Assembly (NCBI RefSeq): GCF_038007465.1
Contig: NZ_JBBOXF010000001.1
Span: forward strand, 956,501 to 1,020,500
DNA: 64,000 nucleotides
Direction: 5' to 3'
Source: Sporosarcina sp. FSL K6-1508
Lineage (GTDB): Bacteria > Bacillota > Bacilli > Bacillales_A > Planococcaceae
Shown here: positions 16,524-25,789 of the stretch, one piece after another
Layout of the letters: the number at the start of each line of letters is the position of its first letter
How positions within the stretch are numbered: the stretch's first letter is position 1
Notes under the pieces: generated by a model
Databases searched by the model: none
Seen by the model: the letters and a program-made list of their open reading frames with translations, nothing else
Told to the model about the DNA's origin: nothing
Made by a program: the position numbers and the translations under genes

Positions 16524-17264
16524 ATGCGTTTACAGGATAAAACTGTTGTCATAACAGGCGGGGCTAATGGAATTGGAGCTGTTGCCGCTGCCCTTTTCGG
16601 CAAACATGGAGCACAGATCGCCATCGTGGATTTTGATAAAATCGCTGGGGAGGCAAAAGCACAACAACTACATGAAAAGGGAATCGAGGCCGCTTTCTTT
16701 CAGGCGGATGTTTCTGATAGTGAAAATGTTAAAGGGATGGCAACGAAAGTTATTGAACAGTTTGGCAAGGTGGACATCCTTATTAACAATGCGGGTATTA
16801 CAAAAGATGCGATGATGCTGAAGCTCGAAGTGGACGATTTTAAGCAAGTGATTGACGTTAATTTGACAGGTGTCTTCAATTGTACACAAGCTTTCCTTCC
16901 GGCAATGCTTGCACAAGGAAAAGGGAAAATCATTAATACGTCCTCTATCGCGGGAACGGGAGGAAATGTCGGGCAAACGAATTACGCCGCAGCAAAAGCG
17001 GGTGTCATCGGTATGACGAGAACGTGGGCGAAGGAGTTCGGTCGACAGGGCATCAATGTAAATGCTGTCGCTCCCGGTTTCATCGAAACAGATATGATTG
17101 ATACAATTCCAGAAAAAATCTTAGGACAAATCAAGATGATGACGCCTTATACACGACTTGGCACGCCGGAAGACGTAGCGAATGCTTATCTGTTTCTGGC
17201 ATCCGACGAATCTGACTTTATTAACGGAACCGTCCTAGAAGTAGATGGTGGCATGTTGAAATGA
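16524..17264 (+). CDS. Short-chain dehydrogenase/reductase, FabG-like
   Basis: 246 residues with classical SDR motifs: TGGANGIG (cofactor loop, near residue 12), NNAG, the catalytic Ser in INTSSIAG, and YAAAK, followed by the FabG-type NAVAPGFIETDM and the C-terminal VLEVDGGMLK. It resembles 3-oxoacyl-ACP reductase and PHB-type acetoacetyl-CoA reductases. It is not next to fatty-acid synthesis genes, so the substrate is uncertain. It is a single-gene unit ending at the terminator at 17322-17375. Confidence 0.85.
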   Translation: MRLQDKTVVITGGANGIGAVAAALFGKHGAQIAIVDFDKIAGEAKAQQLHEKGIEAAFFQADVSDSENVKGMATKVIEQFGKVDILINNAGITKDAMMLKLEVDDFKQVIDVNLTGVFNCTQAFLPAMLAQGKGKIINTSSIAGTGGNVGQTNYAAAKAGVIGMTRTWAKEFGRQGINVNAVAPGFIETDMIDTIPEKILGQIKMMTPYTRLGTPEDVANAYLFLASDESDFINGTVLEVDGGMLK

Positions 17265-17321
17265 TGGTAAGAAGGGCTATATTTTGTAAACTTTTTAAAT
17301 AAATAACTTCAATGATGGTGG

Positions 17322-17375
17322 GCACTTCAACCGGTTACACTTGAAAAAGTGTAACCGGTTGAAGTGCTTTCTATT
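17322..17375 (+). terminator. Long-stem terminator after the FabG-like gene
   Basis: A perfect 21-bp inverted repeat (17322-17342 with 17347-17367, containing CAACCGGTTACACTT) with a 4-base loop, followed by TTTCTATTTTT. Stem length and perfection are unusual for an intrinsic terminator, but position and T-run support that role. Confidence 0.8.
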
Positions 17376-17485
17376 TTTATATTCATATTAACTTTTCTTA
17401 AATTATTATTAAAATAAATTTACTTAAGTGTATTATATTCATCTTGGATGAATTGACAATTAATTTTAAATAGACAGAAATATTG

Positions 17486-17515
17486 TTGTACAAATAATTT
17501 TGGTTATGGTAATAT
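17486..17515 (+). promoter_or_regulatory. Possible sigma-A promoter for the HTH-cupin regulator gene
   Basis: TTGTAC (17486-17491) and TAATAT (17510-17515) are separated by 18 bases, 43 bases before the ATG of the regulator. It is an imperfect match. The rest of 17376-17485 is AT-rich with no feature seen. Confidence 0.35.
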
Positions 17516-17558
17516 GAAAAATAATTAAACCTATACTGTAATAGTGAGGGAGGCCAAT

Positions 17559-18101
17559 ATGGAGGATATATTTAATAAAATAAAATTTCTTCGAAAAGAA
17601 CAAGGTATAACACTAAAAGAACTTAGTTTGAAAACAGAACTGTCAGTAAGTTTTTTGTCGCAGATTGAAAGAGGAACAACCTCTTTAGCCATAACTTCGT
17701 TAAAGAAAATTGCGGATGCTTTGGGAGAATCAATGGTTTATTTCTTTGAAGACAATAATGATTTAAATTATGCAATATATGAGGAAAATCAAAAACCCTT
17801 CCGAATAGGCAGTTCAGATGCCACACTTGTTAGCCTTAGTAACCATTTTCCGGACCGCAAAATGGACACGTTTATTATAACATTAGACCCACATCATAAA
17901 GACTCTGAACTAGTTCAACACCCAGGAGAGGAATTTTATTATGTGATGGAGGGAGAGGTAGTTATCTATATTGGTGAAAAGAAATACTCTCTTAAGAAAG
18001 GCGATGCAATTCACTTTCCCTCTACAGTGCTTCATAAATGGGAAAATCCATGTGATAATAAAACGGTTTTAATAAGTTCTGTGAGCCCAGCGGTATTTTA
18101 A
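17559..18101 (+). CDS. XRE-family HTH regulator with C-terminal cupin domain
   Basis: 180 residues from ATG 17559; GGGAGG stands 8 bases ahead, and an upstream GTG at 17544 is less likely. Residues ~5-60 are the HTH (GITLKELSLKTELSVSFLSQ). Residues ~105-178 are a cupin-2 barrel (HPGEEFYYVMEGEVVIYIGE) that may bind a small ligand. It stands just upstream of the hydantoinase genes in the same direction, so it likely controls them. It is one of three such regulators in the window (others at 24031 and 59629). Confidence 0.88.
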   Translation: MEDIFNKIKFLRKEQGITLKELSLKTELSVSFLSQIERGTTSLAITSLKKIADALGESMVYFFEDNNDLNYAIYEENQKPFRIGSSDATLVSLSNHFPDRKMDTFIITLDPHHKDSELVQHPGEEFYYVMEGEVVIYIGEKKYSLKKGDAIHFPSTVLHKWENPCDNKTVLISSVSPAVF

Positions 18102-18225
18102 TGCTTGTTTCTATCGAATCTAAAAGATTATCAAAAACCTTATATTGCCAAAAGATTAATGTAAGCACTTAAATACTAGATTTTTTAAAAAACTATTAAT
18201 TAATATATTATAAGGAGGAAGATTC

Positions 18226-20262
18226 ATGTCACGTTATAGATTAGGTGTCGATATTGGAGGAACTTTTACAGATTTAGTAGTATACGATCAAAAAGAGAAG
18301 GTTTTTCATACCCATAAAACATTAACAACTCCACATAATTTGGCGGAAGGAGTAATGCAGTGTATCAATCAATATGTAAAAGATTTTAATGAGATTGAGT
18401 ATTTTGTTCACGGAACCACATCTGGGTTAAATGCGTTTTTAGAAAGAAAAGGAGCAAGGGTTGCTCTTTTGACAACAGAAGGTTTTCGAGATGTATATGA
18501 GATAGGGAGAGCAAATCGTACAGAAATGTACAATATTCAATATAGTAAACCTGCACCTTTGCTTGACCGGGAAAATACTTACGAAATAAAAGAAAGAATG
18601 TCCTACCAAGGAGAAGTACAAACCCCGATTGAAAGCGTTAATATTAATGGGGTTATTAATGAACTGAAAAAAGGAAAATATGATGCTGTAGCTGTCTGTT
18701 TTTTACATTCATATAAGAATCCAAAGCATGAACAAGAAATTAGAGATGCGATTGAAAAAGAATTGGATATCCCTGTATCGCTTTCAAGTGAGATAGCACG
18801 TGAATGGAGAGAGTATGAGCGTGTTAGTACGACAATTATTAATGCATATATCGCTCCAATCGTAAAAAAGTATTTAAATATTCTCGAACAACAAATGGTG
18901 GAGAATGGATTTGATAAAGATATTTATATCATGCAATCCAATGGTGGAGTTATGACATCGAAAGTGGCAAAACAACTTCCATTGCAAACGTTAATGTCCG
19001 GTCCTGTCGGAGGAACGATTGGCGGTGTCAATTTAACAAGACTGACTGGAGAGAAAAACCTAATTTGTGTGGATATGGGCGGAACAAGCTTTGATGTCAG
19101 CATAACGATTGACGGGGAACCTGATGTCACTGCAGAAACGATTATGGAAGGATTCCCAATTCTTTCGCCTATGGTTAATATTCATACGGTAGGTGCTGGT
19201 GGTGGATCGCTTGCTTACCTTGAGGGTGGCGGATTAAGGGTTGGGCCTAAAAGTGCCGGATCGAATCCAGGTCCGGCCTGCTACGGAAACGGTGGAAACC
19301 AGCCTACGGTTACGGATGCGAACGTTGTATTGGGAAGGATAGACCCCAATAATTTCCTGGGCGGCGACCTCAAGCTTGATAAGGAAGCGGCTTATCAGGC
19401 TGTGAAATCAGTTGCTGATCAAATCAACCTTTCTGTCGAAGAAACAGCAGAAGGAATTTGCGATATTGCGAATGCAAAAATGGCAGATGCAATCCGTAAT
19501 TTAACAGTTAAGCGCGGAATTGATCCAAGAGAATTTACAATCGTAGCATTTGGTGGAGCAGGTCCCATGCATGCAGTACTGATTGCAGACTTACTGGATG
19601 TAAAGAAAGTATTGGTACCGAACGTTTCCGGAACATTTTCAGCATGGGGGATGCTTCAAACTGATATCCGTTTCGATACTGTACGAAACTATGTCTCCTT
19701 ACTTTCTAATGTAAAGAAAAATGAGATGCAGTCGCTTTATAATGAAATGCAAGAAGAGTGTATTTCAATGTTGAACCAGCAACATATTTCAACTGATCAG
19801 ATTCGATTCCAAAAAAGTGTCGATATCAGATATGTTGGTCAAGAATATACAGTGAATATCGTGAATGAGTCGGATGATTTGGCCAAACTGGAAGAACAGT
19901 TTCATGAATCCCACTTCGATATTTATGGACATAATAATCCTAATGGCGGAACGGAAATTGTGAATATAAGAACTACTGCACTGGGAGACTTAGAAAAAAT
20001 TGAAATCAAAAAAGACAACACTAGTTCGGAAGAGTTCATTTTAGCAGATCACACAAGAGAAATTGTTTGGAATGGTGTAGAGAAAACGACTGGTGTGTAT
20101 TCTACTCATGATTTAAAGCCAGGTAATCACTTCATAGGACCAGCAGTTATTGAAGATAAGAACTCTACGATTGTCATACCTCCTAAGTTTTCAATCAGTA
20201 TCGATGAAAATCGTAATATTAAAATTTCTAAAATCACTATAAAAGAGGTGGAACTTGTATGA
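18226..20262 (+). CDS. Hydantoinase/oxoprolinase family protein, subunit A
   Basis: 678 residues. The N-terminal ATPase-like motif RLGVDIGGTFTDLVVYD and the second block CVDMGGTSFDVS mark the HyuA family of ATP-dependent hydrolases of cyclic amides (hydantoins, 5-oxoproline) and acetone-carboxylase relatives. The gene has AAGGAGGAAG at proper distance and overlaps hyuB by 4 bases (ATGA), so A and B form one enzyme. The exact substrate is unknown. The following DUF3830 and NCS1 permease genes, together with the nearby proline/hydroxyproline genes, hint at a cyclic nitrogen compound taken up by the permease. Confidence 0.9.
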   Translation: MSRYRLGVDIGGTFTDLVVYDQKEKVFHTHKTLTTPHNLAEGVMQCINQYVKDFNEIEYFVHGTTSGLNAFLERKGARVALLTTEGFRDVYEIGRANRTEMYNIQYSKPAPLLDRENTYEIKERMSYQGEVQTPIESVNINGVINELKKGKYDAVAVCFLHSYKNPKHEQEIRDAIEKELDIPVSLSSEIAREWREYERVSTTIINAYIAPIVKKYLNILEQQMVENGFDKDIYIMQSNGGVMTSKVAKQLPLQTLMSGPVGGTIGGVNLTRLTGEKNLICVDMGGTSFDVSITIDGEPDVTAETIMEGFPILSPMVNIHTVGAGGGSLAYLEGGGLRVGPKSAGSNPGPACYGNGGNQPTVTDANVVLGRIDPNNFLGGDLKLDKEAAYQAVKSVADQINLSVEETAEGICDIANAKMADAIRNLTVKRGIDPREFTIVAFGGAGPMHAVLIADLLDVKKVLVPNVSGTFSAWGMLQTDIRFDTVRNYVSLLSNVKKNEMQSLYNEMQEECISMLNQQHISTDQIRFQKSVDIRYVGQEYTVNIVNESDDLAKLEEQFHESHFDIYGHNNPNGGTEIVNIRTTALGDLEKIEIKKDNTSSEEFILADHTREIVWNGVEKTTGVYSTHDLKPGNHFIGPAVIEDKNSTIVIPPKFSISIDENRNIKISKITIKEVELV

Positions 20263-21914
20263 AGGTAGTAGAAAATCAAGTCTTCTTAGAAAATCCAATT
20301 ACCACGGAAATTGTTAGGAATGCTCTTGTTTCTGCGGCAGAAGAAATGAATTCTAGTTTAACGAGAAGTGCCTTTTCTCCAATCATTTATGAAATGAAAG
20401 ATTGCAGTGTTTGCCTGTTTAACCAAGACGTCGAACTACTTGGACAATCTGCGGGACTACCAATATTTCTTGGGAATCTCGATGAATGTATCAATGTAAC
20501 AACAAAAATGATTGGTGGAAACCAGAACTATCAAGAAGGTGATGTCTATATTTTGAATGATTCATATATAGGTGGAACGCATTTAAATGACGTTACCACA
20601 TTCTCCCCTATTTTTTACGAAAAAGAGTTAGTTGGGTTTACGGCCACTAGGGCACATTGGCTTGATATTGGATCGAAGGATCCAGGGTATCCAATGGATG
20701 CAACTAATATCTATCAGGAAGGAATTAGGATTCCGCCTACTAGGATTCATCAGAATGGAAAACCGATTGAGGATGTTATTCGATTAATAATTAGCAATAA
20801 TCGCTTCTCTGAAGCAGCTCTAGGAGATTTAAACGCACAAATAGCGGCATGTAGGACAGGTGAAAAGCGTTACAAAGAGTTAATTGAGCGCTTTGGTCTA
20901 GATAGGATTAATAAATGTATCCATGACATTTTTAAGCAATCAAAAGAATTGGACAGTGAAGTTGTACGAAGTATTCCAGATGGTAACTATGAGGCTGAAG
21001 GGTATCTTGATAATGATGGCGTGAAAGATGAGCCGATTCTTGTAAAGGTCAAGGTAGTAGTAGATGGAGAAAATATTGAAATTGATTTAACCGGCTCAAG
21101 TGAACAAAGAATGGGCCAGACAAATTGTGGTTATGCACAAGCCATTTCCGCATGTAGAGTAGCATTTAAAGATTTGATTAGCCCTCATTCACCGGTTACT
21201 GGTGGAAACTTTAAAACATTAAATGTAGTTGCTCCGAAAGGAACCATTTTTCATGCAGTAGAACCAGCTCCTTGTGGGTGGTACTTTACACCACTTGGTT
21301 TACTCATTGATTTAATTATAAAGGCGCTTTCTCCGGTTATGAAAGAGAAAGTAGCGGCTGCACACTATGGAGATTCAATGGTAGTTACTTTCTCCGGGAT
21401 CAATGAAGAAAATGATGAACAGTTTTTGAGTGTCGAGGCAACAGCAGGAGGGTGGGGAGCATTCAACCATGGAGATGGACCTTCTGCGTTAATTAACCAT
21501 GTCAGCGGGGATTTTAAAAATCTACCAGTTGAAGTGTTTGAATCCAAATATCCTCTTCGCATAAACCAATACGCTTTGCGGGAAGATTCCGGAGGTAAAG
21601 GGAAATTCCGCGGCGGACTTGGTGTAATTAGAGAATATGAAGTGCTAAGTGAAGACACCCAAGTTTCACTTTGGTTTGAAAGATCATTAACTCCTGCTTG
21701 GGGGCTATTTGGTGGAGAAACAGGAGATCAGCCTGACGTTGAAATTGTTTCAGCAGTTGAAAATGAACATTTATTAAAGGTAAATGGAAGAAAGGTATTA
21801 AAAGGGGATAAAGTTATTGTTAGAACTGGCGGAGGTGGAGGTTTTGGCAGTCCAATGGATCGGACGGAAGCAGATCGGGAAAGAGACATCCGCAACGGCT
21901 ATTTGACTATTTAA
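20259..21914 (+). CDS. Hydantoinase B/oxoprolinase family protein
   Basis: 551 residues of the HyuB family, with the conserved N-terminal pattern NPITTEIVRNALVSAAEEMN, the central YILNDSYIGGTHLNDV (metal-binding aspartate/histidine region) and the C-terminal GGGGFGSPMDR. It is the partner of the A subunit directly upstream (4-base overlap). Together they should form an ATP-driven hydrolase of a lactam or hydantoin ring in the cytoplasm. Confidence 0.9.
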   Translation: MKVVENQVFLENPITTEIVRNALVSAAEEMNSSLTRSAFSPIIYEMKDCSVCLFNQDVELLGQSAGLPIFLGNLDECINVTTKMIGGNQNYQEGDVYILNDSYIGGTHLNDVTTFSPIFYEKELVGFTATRAHWLDIGSKDPGYPMDATNIYQEGIRIPPTRIHQNGKPIEDVIRLIISNNRFSEAALGDLNAQIAACRTGEKRYKELIERFGLDRINKCIHDIFKQSKELDSEVVRSIPDGNYEAEGYLDNDGVKDEPILVKVKVVVDGENIEIDLTGSSEQRMGQTNCGYAQAISACRVAFKDLISPHSPVTGGNFKTLNVVAPKGTIFHAVEPAPCGWYFTPLGLLIDLIIKALSPVMKEKVAAAHYGDSMVVTFSGINEENDEQFLSVEATAGGWGAFNHGDGPSALINHVSGDFKNLPVEVFESKYPLRINQYALREDSGGKGKFRGGLGVIREYEVLSEDTQVSLWFERSLTPAWGLFGGETGDQPDVEIVSAVENEHLLKVNGRKVLKGDKVIVRTGGGGGFGSPMDRTEADRERDIRNGYLTI

Positions 21915-22044
21915 GACATGATATTTTGCTGAAACATAAGTTGTGAAGAAGGGGAATTCATTTGTAAAGACGAATTCTCCTTCTTCGTCATATTTTATAT
22001 CAGAAAATTTAAATAACATATTTTGTGGAGGGTTATTTTTTATC

Positions 22045-22482
22045 ATGAAAAAGATTAAATTCATATTCGAGAAAGGCGATGTACTATTTGCCACACTCAA
22101 TGAAAAAGATGCCCCAGATACTGCTTCTTTAATGTGGGATTCACTGCCATATGAGAGTAAAATTACTCAATCCAGGTGGTCCGGAAGAGAAGTGAATTTT
22201 ATGGTAGATCTGCATGGTCTTCCTTCAAGAGAAAATCAGACAATATATACAAGTATTGGGGAAATATGCTATTGGCGAAATTGGAGGCTCGAAGTAAACG
22301 GACAGCCCGAGCATGTAATAGCAATATATTATGGAGCTGAAATGGCTCGGAGCCATATGGGGGAGGAGCTGGTCAATGTACTTGGGCAAGTAGACTATAA
22401 CCAATTAGAAGTGTTGAGAAAAATCGGAGAACGTATTTGGCTTGAAGGACTAGAAAAAATTAGAATAGAAAAAGTTATTTAA
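22045..22482 (+). CDS. DUF3830 (cyclophilin-like fold) protein
   Basis: 145 residues from ATG 22045, with GGAGGG 12 bases ahead; an open frame upstream lacks a good start. It has the pattern of the DUF3830 family (GDVLFATLNEKDAPDTASLMWDSLP and GEICYWRNW), a small beta-barrel of cyclophilin-like fold often found with amidases or hydantoinases. The role is unknown. Its place between hyuB and a permease suggests an accessory to the same pathway. Confidence 0.8.
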   Translation: MKKIKFIFEKGDVLFATLNEKDAPDTASLMWDSLPYESKITQSRWSGREVNFMVDLHGLPSRENQTIYTSIGEICYWRNWRLEVNGQPEHVIAIYYGAEMARSHMGEELVNVLGQVDYNQLEVLRKIGERIWLEGLEKIRIEKVI

Positions 22483-22508
22483 GAAAAAACTTGTTGGGAG
22501 TGATAGAA

Positions 22509-23858
22509 ATGAATTTATTAGATCAGGACTCTGGAATGAGGAAAGTCCCAGAATCTGAGAGACAGCATTGGATGGTACCGGCAACAATTTTTGGAGGATT
22601 GGAATTTTCAGTACCTGTTCTTATGATTGGAGCTGTACTTGCGGGGAGTTTTGGGATTTCCAAAGTATTGTTGATTCTATTAGTAGGACTAGTGGTTATT
22701 CAATGGGCTGGAAATGCTCTCCAAGGGTATATTGGTGCTAAAACAGGCTTATCTTCATCTGTAATTGCCAGGACTAGTTTTGGATCTTTGCAAGCACGTT
22801 TTATTATCGGGCTCGCATTAGTTATTCTTAATATAGGTTGGTTTGCTGTAAACACAGCGGTTGCTGGAAACGCGATTGCGGCAGTTCTACACGTCAATTA
22901 TAAAGAAAATTGGATAATATGGGCATTGTTAACAATAGGTGCAGGCCTTCTTTTCGCTATACCTGCTGTCATTGGATACAACTCCATGAAATGGACAGAT
23001 TATTTAGCGGTCCCGTCAGGATTAATTCTTATCATTGCCGCAGTGTTCTATTCGTTAAAAGGAGCCGGGTGGGAAAAAATAACGTCTTGGAATCCAGAAC
23101 CTACTATGACATTCTGGGGGGCAGTAGGTCTCATCCTAGGAGCAAATGTTGCTCAGTGGCTAATTGCCTCAGATTATACGCGCTATTCGAAGCCTACAAT
23201 TAAAGACCAGGCGTTAATTCCATTAGGGATTATCGTGATAGGTTTTGTGTTTTTCCTTACGGGAGCTGTGATGTCGGTCGGTGTAGGGGATGCAGACATT
23301 GTTACGGTGATGCAAAACCTTGGATTTCCGTTTTGGGGATTCTTGATACTATGGTTGGCCCTTTGGACAAGTCAGTTGGTTGCCAGCTATTCCACTGGTC
23401 TAGCTGCGGCAAACATGTTTAATGTGCAATCAGGTAAAGGAAGAGCATGGTTAACAATCATTGGATCCGCTTTAGGTATCATTTTAGCATTAATGGGGAT
23501 TTTAACATTCTTCATGGACTTCTTAATCCTATTGGGCGTTATTTATCCGGCTATCGCGGGCGTTATATTTGCTGATTTCTTTTTCATTCGTAACAAAGAG
23601 TGGGTTGATAAAGAGGGGTGGAATTGGATGGCTACTCTTGCAATGATTTCAGGTGGGCTTGTAGGATACGTAACTCAATATCTAATACCAATTGGTATTC
23701 CTGCAGTTCAGTCCCTGGTCGCTGCGGTTATAGTATATTTAATAGCAATGAAGTTGAAAGCTATAATTGCTCCTGACCAGTTTACAGAAACAAGTACAGT
23801 AAATAGTAAAAAGGCAACTGTTTTACAGTCTACTAATTTTGAGAAAATTAGTGATTAA
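22509..23858 (+). CDS. NCS1-family purine/cytosine-type permease
   Basis: 449 residues from ATG 22509 with GGGAG upstream. About 12 transmembrane helices. Features of the nucleobase-cation-symport-1 family include RTSFGSLQARF (helix 3 region) and NVAQWLIASDYTRYSKP. NCS1 carriers import purines, cytosine, allantoin or hydantoins with H+ or Na+. Placement behind hydantoinase genes suggests a hydantoin or lactam substrate. It is the last gene of the unit, followed by a strong hairpin. Confidence 0.9.
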   Translation: MNLLDQDSGMRKVPESERQHWMVPATIFGGLEFSVPVLMIGAVLAGSFGISKVLLILLVGLVVIQWAGNALQGYIGAKTGLSSSVIARTSFGSLQARFIIGLALVILNIGWFAVNTAVAGNAIAAVLHVNYKENWIIWALLTIGAGLLFAIPAVIGYNSMKWTDYLAVPSGLILIIAAVFYSLKGAGWEKITSWNPEPTMTFWGAVGLILGANVAQWLIASDYTRYSKPTIKDQALIPLGIIVIGFVFFLTGAVMSVGVGDADIVTVMQNLGFPFWGFLILWLALWTSQLVASYSTGLAAANMFNVQSGKGRAWLTIIGSALGIILALMGILTFFMDFLILLGVIYPAIAGVIFADFFFIRNKEWVDKEGWNWMATLAMISGGLVGYVTQYLIPIGIPAVQSLVAAVIVYLIAMKLKAIIAPDQFTETSTVNSKKATVLQSTNFEKISD

Positions 23859-23928
23859 ATAAGTCTGGCGATAAACTGTTTTAGAAACATTTATAATATG
23901 AATTAATAGTAGAAGCAATTAACTAGAG

Positions 23929-23965
23929 GTAACCCTCGTTTTCAAAAATGAAAACGAGGGTTACT
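23929..23965. terminator. Bidirectional terminator between NCS1 permease and second HTH-cupin regulator
   Basis: A perfect 15-bp stem (GTAACCCTCGTTTTC / GAAAACGAGGGTTAC, 23929-23943 and 23950-23964) with a 6-base loop and a T-rich flank. It lies between convergent genes. Confidence 0.85.
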
Positions 23966-24030
23966 TTCTTTAATAAGTTACTCTATATTTCGGGGTTAGC
24001 AGTAATAAAGAAGTGATAATAATACCATCG

Positions 24031-24573
24031 TTAACCCGATGAAATACATAGGAACTTCACTGCACTGTCTGTGAGATTCAACCAGTAGTGAGGATTACTG
24101 GCCTCGATAACGATAGAGTCATTTTTATTCAATTGATAAACTTCATTATTGATTTGGACAGTGAGCGTACCCTCCAAAACATAAAGAAATTCATTTCCGA
24201 AATGTGAGAATGGGCTCCCTTTATTTTCACCTGGATTCAGAATGACTAGGATTGGATTGAAGCCTATATTTGATTGGCTGCCCGACAGGTCTTTGTAGAT
24301 GAATTGATTAACCGTCAAGTGTTTATCACTATCGATCCCTCGAATGACTTTAGGGTTTGAATGTGGCTCTGTGTCATTTGAAAAGAAGTAGCTTGGATTC
24401 ACTTGCAGAACTTCAGAGATTTTTTTAAGTGATTCGAGCGTTAATGACGATTTCATCCGTTCAACTTGCGAAAGGAAACTAATGGATAGATCCGTTTTCT
24501 CCGCGATATCCTTTAACGTCAACTGTTTTTCTTTTCTTAATAACTTTATTTTTTCACCGATTGTTTTATCCAA
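24031..24573 (-). CDS. XRE-family HTH regulator with C-terminal cupin domain
   Basis: 180 residues. The HTH at ~7-60 (TLKDIAEKTDLSISFLSQVER) and the cupin at ~105-178 (SHFGNEFLYVLEGTLTVQIN) give the same architecture as the regulators at 17559 and 59629. The start is TTG at 24573, chosen because GGAGGC lies about 8 bases before it. It is transcribed divergently from the proline-racemase-family gene at 24722, the usual layout for a regulator of that operon. Confidence 0.87.
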   Translation of the reverse strand: MDKTIGEKIKLLRKEKQLTLKDIAEKTDLSISFLSQVERMKSSLTLESLKKISEVLQVNPSYFFSNDTEPHSNPKVIRGIDSDKHLTVNQFIYKDLSGSQSNIGFNPILVILNPGENKGSPFSHFGNEFLYVLEGTLTVQINNEVYQLNKNDSIVIEASNPHYWLNLTDSAVKFLCISSG

Positions 24574-24721
24574 TGAATTGCCTCCTTTTTATTTAGCTGA
24601 GTTGACAGAAGATTACTATTAATTTAAAGTTAGATTAACATTATTGAAGTGTGATTTCAATTGTAGTGTAATAACACTTCAAATAGTAACTAATTTTATA
24701 TAGAAATGAGGAGATATATTA

Positions 24722-25732
24722 ATGATAACCAATCACTTATATTCAACTGTCGATGTCCATGTTGCGGGCGAACCTTTACGAATCATTACAGATGGACTGC
24801 CGGAAATAAAAGGCGATACCCAGCTTGAAAGACGGGCCTATTGCATGGAGCATCTCGATTATATCAGAGAATTGCTAATGCTAGAACCGCGGGGACATCA
24901 CGGGATGTATGGATGTATCATTACGCCGCCAGCAAGTGCTCATGCAGATTTCGGTGTCCTGTTTATGCACAATGAAGGTTGGAGTACGATGTGCGGTCAT
25001 GGAATCGTCGGAGTCATTACGATGGGGATCGAAACGGGCAGATTTAAAGTGACGGAGGAGAATCGGAAGTTTGTGATCGATAGCCCTGCAGGAGAAATAA
25101 CTGCTTATGCGAAATGCAACGGTTCAATTGTAGAATCGGTTTCTTTTGAAAACGTTCCATCATTTGTTTTGAATAAAGATGTACCAGTGAGCATCGATGG
25201 TTATCAGTTCACTGTTGATATCGCATTTGGAGGTGCTTTCTATGCGGTTGCTCAGAGTAAAGACATTGACTTAAAAGTGAGTAAAAAAGATTTATCAGCG
25301 CTACAAAAATGGGGAACAAAAATTAAACTCTTCATTGAAGAAAAGTTAGAAGTTGTCCATCCGGAAGAAAGCGGTCTACATGGCATATACGGGGTTATCT
25401 TTTCGGACAATCCTGTCAGCAAAGATGCAGATTTACGCAATGTCACCATTTTTGCAGATGAACAAGTCGATCGATCACCATGCGGGACAGGGACTTGTGC
25501 AAGACTTGCAACGCTCTATGAGAACGGCGCATTGGGTGAAAATGGAAGATTCGTCCATGAAAGCATTACTGACGGACAATTCATCGGTGAGATTTTGTCA
25601 ATAAATGAAGTAGGTGGGCATAAAGCGGTCATCCCGAAAGTCACTGGAGAAGCATTCGTGACAGGCCTTCATCAATTCTTAGTAGACCCGCGTGATACAT
25701 TGCCAAGAGGATTTTTACTGGAAGAGATTTGA
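24722..25732 (+). CDS. Proline racemase-family enzyme (hydroxyproline epimerase or trans-3-hydroxyproline dehydratase-like)
   Basis: 336 residues. Both catalytic cysteine positions are present: Cys91 in TMCGHGIVG and Cys254 in DRSPCGTGT. The pair serves as the two acid-base groups in proline racemase and 4-hydroxyproline 2-epimerase. Trans-3-hydroxy-L-proline dehydratases of the family usually carry Thr at the second position, so by this residue an epimerase/racemase is favoured. The adjacent ornithine-cyclodeaminase-family gene, a typical partner providing pyrroline-2-carboxylate reduction, points instead to a dehydratase route. I leave the substrate open between proline and 3- or 4-hydroxyproline. 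GAGGAGA precedes the ATG. No sigma-54 promoter was seen here; the divergent HTH-cupin regulator probably controls it. Confidence 0.88.
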   Translation: MITNHLYSTVDVHVAGEPLRIITDGLPEIKGDTQLERRAYCMEHLDYIRELLMLEPRGHHGMYGCIITPPASAHADFGVLFMHNEGWSTMCGHGIVGVITMGIETGRFKVTEENRKFVIDSPAGEITAYAKCNGSIVESVSFENVPSFVLNKDVPVSIDGYQFTVDIAFGGAFYAVAQSKDIDLKVSKKDLSALQKWGTKIKLFIEEKLEVVHPEESGLHGIYGVIFSDNPVSKDADLRNVTIFADEQVDRSPCGTGTCARLATLYENGALGENGRFVHESITDGQFIGEILSINEVGGHKAVIPKVTGEAFVTGLHQFLVDPRDTLPRGFLLEEI

Positions 25733-25789
25733 ACATTCGATTGAAAAAGTCATATCTTTTGAGTGAATTCAGTACTGGAGGTAAGAGAC

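Noticed and set aside
17322..17367. Operator or mobile-element end in the 21-bp perfect inverted repeat
   Set aside because: Its place after a stop codon, its 4-base loop and the T-rich tail fit a terminator better; no second copy was noticed.
24722..25732. Firm naming as trans-3-hydroxy-L-proline dehydratase
   Set aside because: Genomic context favours it, but both catalytic cysteines are present while that enzyme group usually has threonine at the second site.
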